Shown here piece by piece: positions 1 to 5,849 of a DNA stretch of 5,849 nucleotides. Position 1 is the first letter of the stretch, and every line of letters starts with the position of its first letter. The stretch comes from Bacteroidales bacterium (GTDB lineage: Bacteria; Bacteroidota; Bacteroidia; Bacteroidales; JAAUTT01). Location: positions 1 to 5,849 of the forward strand of contig JANXXY010000069.1 in NCBI GenBank assembly GCA_025350365.1. The letters run 5' to 3'. A program made the translations under genes and the position numbers. The notes beneath the pieces were generated by a model. That model worked only from the letters and a program-made list of their open reading frames with translations. It was not told where the DNA came from and did no database searches.

Positions 1-16
1 ACAAAGTTAATTAGTT

Positions 17-141
17 CTTTAACCCAGAGGGTTAATATGTTTATAGAAATGAAAGAGTCCATCTGACGTGCGACTCCGTTGGAGTCGAAATTTTCTTTTC
101 GTGCCAATTTTCTATAAACATTTAAACCCGCTGGGTTTAAG
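17..141. repeat. Composite palindromic repeat (MITE/BIME-like)
   Basis: Bases 17-49 and 109-141 are imperfect inverted repeats: 29 of 33 positions pair, including an unbroken 13-bp run (37-49 with 109-121). Each arm also contains its own small palindrome: AACCC/GGGTT at 21-33 with a 3-nt loop, and AAACCC/GGGTTT at 124-138 with a 3-nt loop. The 59-nt spacer carries a perfect 7-bp hairpin, CGACTCC/GGAGTCG, at 71-87 with loop GTT. This nested design resembles interspersed palindromic elements (REP/BIME or small MITEs) found between bacterial genes. No transposase is present and I could not identify a clear target-site duplication. The symmetry is read directly from the sequence; the mobile or repetitive nature is inferred, because only one copy lies in the window. 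It could instead act as a bidirectional terminator or transcript-end hairpin for a gene lying to the left. Confidence 0.7.
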
Positions 142-168
142 TTGTATTTCTTAAAAGTTGGCATACAT

Positions 169-196
169 AAAAAAATTAGGCAAACTAAGCGCCTAA
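169..196 (-). terminator. Putative intrinsic terminator reading leftwards
   Basis: TTAGGC (176-181) and GCCTAA (191-196) form a 6-bp stem with a 9-nt loop. On the minus strand the stem is followed directly by seven T residues (complement of A169-A175), the layout of a Rho-independent terminator. The stem is short and only half G+C, so it would be weak. No minus-strand protein gene in the window would use it. It would only make sense for a small RNA or antisense transcript starting further right, or it is a chance hairpin. Confidence 0.3.
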
Positions 197-346
197 ACCT
201 ATAATATAATTGTTTTCATACTGTTTCCGCCAGCAAATCAAAATTAACATTTCCAATATTGGGAAACATTTGTAAAGCAAAAGTGCGAATTAACTGCGAC
301 ATGAAACATAGAAATATTTAGATGAAAAAATATAACTAATGTTCAC

Positions 347-470
347 AAAAAAACGCTCCCCGCTAACCGAAGTGTTCATTAATAAATGAGCGGCTCAGCG
401 AACGTCTCCGACTTCTCCATATTAAATAGCCGTCTCCTGAACGCTACCATAGTACCTAGTCGGAATTTTG
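347..470 (-). other. GC-richer block with repeats; possible structured RNA
   Basis: In an otherwise AT-rich intergenic region, about 354-470 is visibly richer in G+C and dense in short complementary segments. CGCTC (354-358) can pair with GAGCG (388-392), GAGC/GCTC (388-396) is a near-perfect palindrome, and CCGACT (408-413) can pair with AGTCGG (458-463). CGTCTCC occurs twice in direct orientation, at 403-409 and 431-437. The left edge is bounded by A347-A353, so a leftward transcript would end in a hairpin followed by seven U. That is compatible with a small minus-strand RNA, but also with the relic of a mobile element or a spread intergenic repeat. I do not recognise an RNA family here. 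Some of the possible pairings exclude each other, so no single fold is claimed. Confidence 0.25.
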
Positions 471-522
471 GGGCAATTTTGCGAAAGGAATAAATATAGC
501 AATTACAATACAATTGAAATTG

Positions 523-539
523 ACACAATAATGTTGTGT
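523..539. promoter_or_regulatory. Dyad motif copy 1, possible operator
   Basis: ACACAA (523-528) and TTGTGT (534-539) form a perfect 6-bp inverted repeat around a 5-bp spacer. Its core ACAATAATGTTGT (525-537) matches a second dyad at 631-643 in 11 of 13 positions. Such a symmetric site fits a dimeric DNA-binding regulator or a short RNA hairpin. It lies about 250 bases upstream of the transporter start. Function is inferred only from symmetry and duplication. Confidence 0.3.
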
Positions 540-611
540 TTAAATTTTTCTCTCCAATTTACAACTAACGACAAAACCGGACAATATTCGAAAACATAAA
601 AAAGAACATTA

Positions 612-642
612 TTAGTTACTAAAATGCTGTACAATAACTTTG
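612..642 (+). promoter_or_regulatory. Candidate distal promoter for the transporter operon
   Basis: TAACTTTG (635-642) fits the Bacteroidota primary-sigma -7 consensus TAnnTTTG exactly. TTAG (612-615) sits 19 bases upstream as an imperfect version of the -33 TTTG box. Transcription from here would give an untranslated leader of roughly 140 bases. The -7 motif is short and can occur by chance in AT-rich DNA. Confidence 0.35.
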
Positions 643-644
643 TA
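630..644. promoter_or_regulatory. Dyad motif copy 2, overlapping a -7-like box
   Basis: TACAA (630-634) and TTGTA (640-644) form a 5-bp inverted repeat with a 5-bp spacer. The core ACAATAACTTTGT is nearly identical to the dyad core at 525-537. This copy contains TAACTTTG (635-642), a match to the Bacteroidota -7 element, so a protein bound here would occlude or contact the promoter. The two dyads start 106 bases apart. This is a candidate operator, with no direct evidence for a regulator. Confidence 0.3.
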
Positions 645-719
645 AAATATAATGATGTATTGTTTTTAAGGTGCTTTATTTGTGAAAATAAGCCTTGAGC
701 AATTGAATGACACCACCCT

Positions 720-754
720 TTTAATCTTATAGCTGTTTATATGCAGTAATTTTG
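720..754 (+). promoter_or_regulatory. Candidate proximal promoter for the transporter operon
   Basis: TAATTTTG (747-754) is an exact match to TAnnTTTG. It ends 32 bases before the transporter start codon, so transcription would begin with a leader of about 25 bases. The best -33 candidate is TTTA (720-723), one mismatch from TTTG and 23 bases upstream, which is at the loose end of the usual spacing. The position relative to the gene is good and the -33 box is weak. Confidence 0.4.
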
Positions 755-786
755 ATTTAGAATGACAGCCAAATCAATTACTAACT

Positions 787-3700
787 ATGAAAAAAATCAT
801 TCTTCTGTTTATCATTAATATTTCTTACTCATACATCTATGGTCAGCAATCAGTCACTGGCAGGATTATAGACGAACAAAACATCGCGCTTCCGGGAGTT
901 TCCGTCATAATTAACAATTCCCAGCGCGCCGTGGTTTCAGATATGGACGGAAATTATAAAATTACTGCTTCCCGACAGGATACTCTCGTTTTCTCGATGG
1001 TAGGTTTAACCTCGCAGAAAATTTATGTAGGCACTCAGGCGGTAATTAACATCACCTTGCTCGCTTCCGTTCAGGTATTAAACGAAGTGGTGGTAATAGG
1101 TTATGGAACTGTTAGAAAAAGCGATCTAACAGGGTCAGTGAGTTCGGTAAAAGGTAACGATATTACTAAAATTACTTCCCTTAATGCCGAACAGGGTCTT
1201 CAAGGTAAGGTAACAGGAGTGCAGGTATCAAGTACTTCAGGCGCCCCAGGGGCAATTGCCTCCATAAGAATCAGAGGAGTAGGTACTTTTAATAATTCTT
1301 CACCTATTTTTGTTGTGGATGGCGTAATCCTCGATGACATCTCTTTCCTGAACAGCGCAGACATAGCATCCATGGAAGTGCTTAAAGATGCTTCTGCCAC
1401 TGCCATATATGGTGCGAGAGGCTCCAATGGTGTTATACTTGTAACCACCAAAACAGGAAAAGCTGGAGATGAAAAAGCAACGTTCAATTACTCAGGCGAA
1501 TCAGGCATTCAAAAACTTGTTAAACCGATTGATCTGCTTAACGGTAAAGAATATGCTACCGTTAAAAATTCTATAATATCAGGGAGTTATAATAATATTG
1601 ATTTGGTTCCAAGTACTGATTGGCAAAAATTGATTTTTCATACCGCAACCATCCAGAATCATCAGATATCAGCTTCCGGTTCAACGAAATATACACAATA
1701 TTACGCCGGTCTGGGTTATTTTAAGCAAAATGGAATTGTAGACAAGTCAAATTATGAACGAGTTACCTTCAAACTTAACAATACCTACCAACTTACTAAA
1801 AGCTTCAAACTGGGCAATAATATTAGCGTAACTTCTTATAAACAGCAGAATGCACCAAATGTGACCTATGCAGCTTATAGAGCCCGTCCTGATTTGCTAC
1901 CATTTTATCCTGACGGTAGTTATGCTGTTGTCTATAATGTTGGCAACCCCATTGCTGGTTTGACGAATTCCAATGACTTTAACAAAGGTGTTAGAGGGGT
2001 TGGAAACCTTTTTGCTGAAGCTAATATATTAGGTATGTTCACTTTCAAATCGAGTATAGGCTTGGTTGCAGCCTATAATAAAGTAGAGAATTATACTCCT
2101 GCATATACTGTGTATTTGCCCGATGAAACAACTCCTTCACAACAACAAATTGTACATAGCTCATTAACAAAGCAAAACAATGATAATTTGACCTGGCTAT
2201 GGGAAAATACATTGAACTTTAATAAGGTTTGGGGAGTACACGCGATTGATGCAATTGTGGGGTTTACCTCTCAGGAATCAAATTCTGAATATATAAGCCT
2301 TACGGGGAATAACATTATCCGTAATTCAAGTGATTTATGGTATTTAAATAGATCGACATATATTTATGATCCTGTGAATGAAGTAAATACTCTTGGAAAT
2401 TTTAACAATGCCAACGGTGTGGATCCCAACCTTAATTATTCCATGTTATCTTTTCTGTCCAGAGTAAATTACTCCTATAAAAACAAATATATTTTAACGG
2501 GGACTTTCAGAAGGGATGAATCTTCAAAATTCAGCCAGGCCAATAGGTATGGAAATTTTCCATCATTTGCAGCTGGTTGGAACGTTTCGAAAGAAAACTT
2601 CATGAAAAAAATACCTCAAATTTCTAACTTAAAAATTCGTGGAAGTTGGGGTATTATCGGGAATGAGAAAATACCATACGACAAACAATATTCCAAGACA
2701 GAAAACCTTATTACCATTTTCGGAAATACCCCCGCGGCCAACTCAGCCGTGTCATATGCATTAAGTGGCAACCCTAACCTGAAATGGGAAAGCACCACCC
2801 AAACGGATTTAGGCCTTGAATTGGGATTATTCAAAAACAAACTTACGGGCGAGTTTGATTATTACCACAGGGTTACAAGTGACATTCTTGTTAATTTATC
2901 CACACCGGATCATCTTGGTAATGGTCCAGGTGCAAAAGTTTATTTTAATGCAGCGTCAGTATTGAATAGTGGATATGAATTAAAAATCGATTGGAAGGAC
3001 AACATAGGTGACTTCACTTATAATGTGGCAGTACTTGGAACATTTGTGCATGACGAGGTGCTAAAGATAGGTGGTAGCAGTGGAATTGATTCAGTTTTAT
3101 TGGGTGGAGCTTTAGCCAATGGCCTTCAGGTTACTCAAAGCAGAGTCGGATTGCCTATTGGCGCTTTCTACGGTTACAAAACAGATGGTGTTTTTCAAAG
3201 TCAGGCTGATTTGAACAGCTATCCTCATTTATCAGATGCGGTTCCCGGTGACTTACGATTTATTGATGTAAATAATGATGGGGTTATCAATGGCAATGAT
3301 AGAACTTATATTGGGTCACCAATACCAACTTTTATCTTTGGTTTTAACATTGGATGTCAATACAAAGGTTTCGATTTTTCATTAGATATTCAAGGACAAA
3401 CGGGCAACAAGATTTATAACGCCAAAGAGATGGTTAGACCCGATGAATACAATTTCGAAAAACATGTGATTAACTCATGGACGGGCTCTGGAACAAGCAA
3501 TTCGGAACCTCGGGCATCCTTTGGAGGAAATAATTACCTCCCTTCGGACAAATTTATTCAAGATGGTTCATTTATAAGATTACGCAATTTGAACGTTGGC
3601 TATTCTCTTCCTTCTTCCATTACCAAAAAACTCTCTATACAGCAATTGAGATTGTATGTTAAAGGGAACAATCTTTATACGATGACAAAATTCACAGGCT

Positions 3701-3804
3701 ATACTCCTGAAATTGGAAGCAGCGATGTGTTATCCAATGGAATAGATTATGGATCATATCCAATATCTGCTGTATACTCAATTGGAATCAACTTAACATT
3801 TTAA
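787..3804 (+). CDS. SusC/RagA-family TonB-linked outer membrane transporter
   Basis: This is a full-length 1005-residue TonB-dependent transporter of the SusC/RagA family, the outer-membrane barrel that imports glycans or peptides together with its SusD partner. A signal peptide (about residues 1-19, MKK followed by a hydrophobic stretch) leads into a CarboxypepD_reg-like beta-sandwich (about 22-92). A TonB-box-like segment EVVVIGYGT follows (100-108). The plug has SIRIRG (159-164), VVDGV (176-180) and the SusC signature around 192-222 (EVLKDASATAIYGARG core). The remainder is the beta-barrel, with a family-typical DVNNDGVINGND loop (827-838) and a terminal beta-strand ending in phenylalanine, as expected for BAM-mediated insertion. 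There is no N-terminal STN/secretin domain, so FecA-type sigma/anti-sigma signalling through this protein is unlikely. The ATG at 787 is chosen because it begins the signal peptide directly. No Shine-Dalgarno precedes it, which is normal in this phylum. The substrate cannot be deduced. Confidence 0.97.
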   Translation: MKKIILLFIINISYSYIYGQQSVTGRIIDEQNIALPGVSVIINNSQRAVVSDMDGNYKITASRQDTLVFSMVGLTSQKIYVGTQAVINITLLASVQVLNEVVVIGYGTVRKSDLTGSVSSVKGNDITKITSLNAEQGLQGKVTGVQVSSTSGAPGAIASIRIRGVGTFNNSSPIFVVDGVILDDISFLNSADIASMEVLKDASATAIYGARGSNGVILVTTKTGKAGDEKATFNYSGESGIQKLVKPIDLLNGKEYATVKNSIISGSYNNIDLVPSTDWQKLIFHTATIQNHQISASGSTKYTQYYAGLGYFKQNGIVDKSNYERVTFKLNNTYQLTKSFKLGNNISVTSYKQQNAPNVTYAAYRARPDLLPFYPDGSYAVVYNVGNPIAGLTNSNDFNKGVRGVGNLFAEANILGMFTFKSSIGLVAAYNKVENYTPAYTVYLPDETTPSQQQIVHSSLTKQNNDNLTWLWENTLNFNKVWGVHAIDAIVGFTSQESNSEYISLTGNNIIRNSSDLWYLNRSTYIYDPVNEVNTLGNFNNANGVDPNLNYSMLSFLSRVNYSYKNKYILTGTFRRDESSKFSQANRYGNFPSFAAGWNVSKENFMKKIPQISNLKIRGSWGIIGNEKIPYDKQYSKTENLITIFGNTPAANSAVSYALSGNPNLKWESTTQTDLGLELGLFKNKLTGEFDYYHRVTSDILVNLSTPDHLGNGPGAKVYFNAASVLNSGYELKIDWKDNIGDFTYNVAVLGTFVHDEVLKIGGSSGIDSVLLGGALANGLQVTQSRVGLPIGAFYGYKTDGVFQSQADLNSYPHLSDAVPGDLRFIDVNNDGVINGNDRTYIGSPIPTFIFGFNIGCQYKGFDFSLDIQGQTGNKIYNAKEMVRPDEYNFEKHVINSWTGSGTSNSEPRASFGGNNYLPSDKFIQDGSFIRLRNLNVGYSLPSSITKKLSIQQLRLYVKGNNLYTMTKFTGYTPEIGSSDVLSNGIDYGSYPISAVYSIGINLTF

Positions 3805-3808
3805 AGCT

Positions 3809-5308
3809 ATGAAATTGCCAAAAAAGGGATATTTGCTTGGATTGACTGTGATTCTAATATTTTTTGGTTGTAGTAAGGATTTTCTGCAAAAAAAACCACA
3901 GGGAGATCTTACTCAGGAATCTTTCCCAACCAGCGAATCAGACGCTTTGTTAGCAACGAACGCGGTTTATGCTTCACTAAGGGACTGGAACTTTAATTCC
4001 GGAGGGTATCCTATCCTTGACATTATGTCCGACGATGCCTACAAAGGAAGTAATACAAATGATCAATTATCGACAGTAGGACCTTATGATAATTTCACAA
4101 TCAACACTACTCAGGATGGTCTTGACCGATGGTGGGCATCTCTTTATCAGGGGATTAAAAGGGCAAATGTTGTTATTGAAAAAATACCTTTTATCAAAAT
4201 GGATACGGTTATACAAAACAGGTATCTGGCCGAAGCAAAATTCCTAAGAGGATTATTCTATTTCGATTTGGTAAGAGCATGGGGGGGAGTGCCCATCGTA
4301 ACAGTGTTAAATCCTCCGGTTAAATTGGCCCGCTCTTCAATGGAAGCAATATATAGTCTTATAAAAAGTGATCTTCTTTATGCCATTCAAAATCTGAGTA
4401 ACAAAACCTCACTTATATCTTCTGATGCTGGCAGAGCATCTAAAGAAGCTGCTGAGGCTTTATTAGGCAAGGTGTTACTTTTTCAGCAAGACTATGTAAA
4501 TGCCGAAAAATATCTCATCCCTTTAATAAATTCAAATGTTTACGGATTGGAACCGCTATTTACCGATGCCAATGGAGTAAATGGTAATAACGGAATTGAA
4601 TCGGTATTTGAAGTGGGAGCACTGGCAGCTGAAAGTTTTGAAGGGGGTGGCGCTCAATACGGCAATGTTCAGGGTGTTCGGGGAGCTCCCAACAGAGGGT
4701 GGGGCTTCAACAGACCATCCGTAGACCTTCGTAAATCCTTTGAACCAAACGACCCCAGACTCAAAGGAACGATCATTGATCTGGGCGATGTGATTGATAA
4801 TGTAACAATAAGTGGAGAAATTATTCCTGCCGATCCCGGTGTTATAACCAATTCAAATGGTGATACGATAAATATTCAATGCTATAACAGAAAAGTATGG
4901 GTGCCGGGTAATACTACTATAACACAATGGGCATGGCACAGAAGGCTTATTCGTTATGCTGATGTGCTATTGATGGCGGCGGAAGCCCTCAATGAAAATG
5001 GTAATTCTTCACAGGCACTGATTTACTTAAACATGGTGAGAGCAAGAGCCCGACAAGGCAATAATGCTATTTTACCCGATGTTACAGTAACCGATAAAAA
5101 TTCCCTGAGAGATAAAATTTTTTTAGAAAGAAGACATGAACTTGCTCTAGAAGGCATAAGGTTCTGGGATTTAGTGAGAACAGGTAATGCACCCAAGGTA
5201 TTGGGGCCTTTAGGATTCATGCACGGCAAACATGAACTTCTTCCAATTCATCAGACTGAAATAGATATTTCACAAGGAACTTTGACTCAGAATCCGAATT
5301 ACAATTAA
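3809..5308 (+). CDS. SusD/RagB-family nutrient-binding outer membrane lipoprotein
   Basis: This 499-residue protein is the SusD partner of the upstream transporter: a surface lipoprotein that closes over the SusC barrel and binds the incoming ligand. It starts with a lipoprotein signal peptide, and the likely lipidated cysteine is C21 (FFGC). SKDFL follows, a common SusD-like start of the mature protein. The N-terminal SusD-like TPR region (about 24-220) contains AEAKFLRGLFYFDLVR (141-156) and WGGVP (158-162). The C-terminal SusD/RagB domain (about 280-499) contains RYADVLLMAAEA (382-393) and ERRHELALEGIRFWDLVR (440-457), and ends in the typical LLPI...QNPNYN segment. Length is normal for the family. 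Only 4 bases separate it from the transporter stop codon, so the two are co-transcribed and probably translationally coupled. A run of eight A (3888-3895) and one of seven G (4281-4287) lie inside the frame; both are read through without disruption here. Confidence 0.97.
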   Translation: MKLPKKGYLLGLTVILIFFGCSKDFLQKKPQGDLTQESFPTSESDALLATNAVYASLRDWNFNSGGYPILDIMSDDAYKGSNTNDQLSTVGPYDNFTINTTQDGLDRWWASLYQGIKRANVVIEKIPFIKMDTVIQNRYLAEAKFLRGLFYFDLVRAWGGVPIVTVLNPPVKLARSSMEAIYSLIKSDLLYAIQNLSNKTSLISSDAGRASKEAAEALLGKVLLFQQDYVNAEKYLIPLINSNVYGLEPLFTDANGVNGNNGIESVFEVGALAAESFEGGGAQYGNVQGVRGAPNRGWGFNRPSVDLRKSFEPNDPRLKGTIIDLGDVIDNVTISGEIIPADPGVITNSNGDTINIQCYNRKVWVPGNTTITQWAWHRRLIRYADVLLMAAEALNENGNSSQALIYLNMVRARARQGNNAILPDVTVTDKNSLRDKIFLERRHELALEGIRFWDLVRTGNAPKVLGPLGFMHGKHELLPIHQTEIDISQGTLTQNPNYN

Positions 5309-5346
5309 TATCAGTTCAAATAACCTTTAATTTAATTAACTTAATT

Positions 5347-5849
5347 ATGAAAAAACAACATGTATTTTTAGGTTTTCTAATGGTGACATTTTTGTTATCG
5401 CTTACTTTAAATAGCTGCAAGAAAGACACTCCTGCAACACCCTTGACTTTAGGGACCCTTATGGCTGGCACCATCGACTTAAATAGCGCTGCTTCGCCAA
5501 ACACTGTGCCTATTGATGCTACTATTACTGCAACATTTGCCACCGAAGTTGATGCAACAACAGCAGTTGCTGCTAATATTACACTTACAGAAGATTATGA
5601 TGCTTTATCAATACCATTGACTATTGCTGTATCCGGTAAGATTGTATCAATTACGTTTGTAAACAAACTCGCAAATGGTGCTTTATACAAGCTGGTTTTT
5701 GGTGCAGGATTAAAAGCAACAAACGGTTTGACTTTAACCACACTTAACCGATCATTCACAACTGTAGGTACGTTTGTTCCAAGTGGACAGTTTGCTTATT
5801 GGAATTTTGAAAACAATGCGAACGACCTAGCAGGTACATTCAATGCTAC
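5347..5849 (+). CDS. Ig-like (Big_5) plus LamG-type surface lipoprotein, 3' end missing
   Basis: An open frame of 167 codons runs off the right edge, so only the N-terminal part is visible. It begins with a lipoprotein signal peptide (MKKQHVFLGFLMVTFLLS, lipobox LNSC, probable lipidated cysteine C24) followed by KKDTPATP, a typical linker. Residues about 35-139 look like a bacterial Ig-like Big_5 domain: VPIDATITATFATEVD (54-69), then TTAVAANITLT, then a Y-K-L-V-F-G-A-G-L strand (114-122) and a closing SFTT (136-139). From 150 the sequence AYWNFENNANDLAGTFNA matches the opening of a LamG/concanavalin A-like (LamG_3) domain. It starts 38 bases after the SusD gene with no terminator between them, in the position held by SusE/SusF-type surface glycan-binding proteins. 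I infer a surface-exposed carbohydrate-binding accessory protein. A catalytic domain beyond the window edge cannot be excluded. Domain calls rest on motif recognition by eye. Confidence 0.85.
   Translation, partial: MKKQHVFLGFLMVTFLLSLTLNSCKKDTPATPLTLGTLMAGTIDLNSAASPNTVPIDATITATFATEVDATTAVAANITLTEDYDALSIPLTIAVSGKIVSITFVNKLANGALYKLVFGAGLKATNGLTLTTLNRSFTTVGTFVPSGQFAYWNFENNANDLAGTFNA

Larger units (their letters stand above)
142..611. other. Non-coding intergenic region, mostly featureless
   Basis: No open reading frame of convincing length or composition was found on either strand between the palindromic repeat and the promoter-proximal part of the transporter leader. The longest small frames are 35 codons (plus strand, 386-493) and 29 codons (minus strand, 379-290). 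Neither has a recognisable start context, signal peptide or family resemblance. Within the stretch, the terminator-like hairpin (169-196), the GC-richer block (354-470) and the first dyad (523-539) stand out and are listed separately. The rest is AT-rich sequence in which I see nothing specific. Confidence 0.6.

Noticed and set aside
354..367. Integron attC-like core (CGCTAAC / GTTAGCG)
   Set aside because: The bases do not fit the GTTRRRY / RYYYAAC core consensus, and no partner core at suitable spacing or integrase is present.
290..379. Minus-strand 29-codon frame overlapping the A347-A353 run
   Set aside because: It is too short, its composition shifts to AT-rich residues after a few codons, and it runs through the putative terminator; no support as a gene.
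386..493. Plus-strand 35-codon frame beginning ATGAGCGGC in the GC-richer block
   Set aside because: It is short, has no family resemblance, signal peptide or promoter arrangement, and overlaps the repeat-rich block; most likely a chance frame.
1200..1487. Minus-strand 95-codon frame inside the SusC gene
   Set aside because: It lies antisense to the conserved plug region of a certain gene and shows no independent features; a shadow frame. The same applies to minus-strand frames at 2616-2840, 4669-4851, 5023-5229 and 5316-5543.
3265..3300. Dockerin/EF-hand-like calcium loop (DVNNDGVINGND) in the SusC barrel
   Set aside because: A D-x-N-x-D-G loop at this position is a common element of SusC-family proteins, so it is not evidence for a cellulosome-type dockerin or a fusion.
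5309..5346. Possible terminator or promoter between the SusD gene and the third gene
   Set aside because: The 38 bases are AT-rich and include TTAATTAA, but there is no GC stem followed by a T-run and no TAnnTTTG box, so I treat the genes as one operon.

Overview
The window looks like chromosomal DNA from a member of the Bacteroidota. It carries a SusC/RagA TonB-dependent transporter immediately followed by a SusD/RagB lipoprotein, a gene pair essentially confined to that phylum. The base composition is AT-rich, Shine-Dalgarno sequences are absent, and the upstream region contains matches to the Bacteroidota -7 box TAnnTTTG. A free-living sphingobacterial or chitinophagal lineage is my guess from general resemblance; the window does not prove it.

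Layout. Positions 1-786 hold no convincing protein gene. From left to right this region contains: a composite palindromic repeat (17-141) with long imperfect inverted arms and a central hairpin; a hairpin plus A-run that reads as an intrinsic terminator on the minus strand (169-196); an isolated GC-richer block (354-470) with several short inverted and direct repeats, next to a second A-run; then an AT-rich leader with a duplicated dyad motif and two candidate promoters. All genes lie on the plus strand: the SusC-like transporter (787-3804), the SusD-like lipoprotein 4 bases later (3809-5308), and after 38 bases a third lipoprotein (5347 to beyond the window end). The third gene has a bacterial Ig-like (Big_5) domain, and the start of a LamG/concanavalin A-like domain where the window cuts it.

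How the genes work together. In characterised systems SusC forms the outer-membrane barrel and SusD is the surface lid that captures a glycan or peptide. An extra surface lipoprotein in the SusE/SusF position helps bind the ligand. The tight spacing implies one transcript. The third protein has the architecture of such an accessory surface binding protein. Neither a catabolic enzyme nor a regulator lies within the window, so the substrate cannot be named. The SusC protein lacks the N-terminal STN signalling domain used in sigma/anti-sigma surface signalling.

I see no clearly new biological system. The unusual material is in the non-coding 786 bases: the palindromic repeat, the possible minus-strand structured RNA with terminator-like ends, and the paired dyads in the leader.
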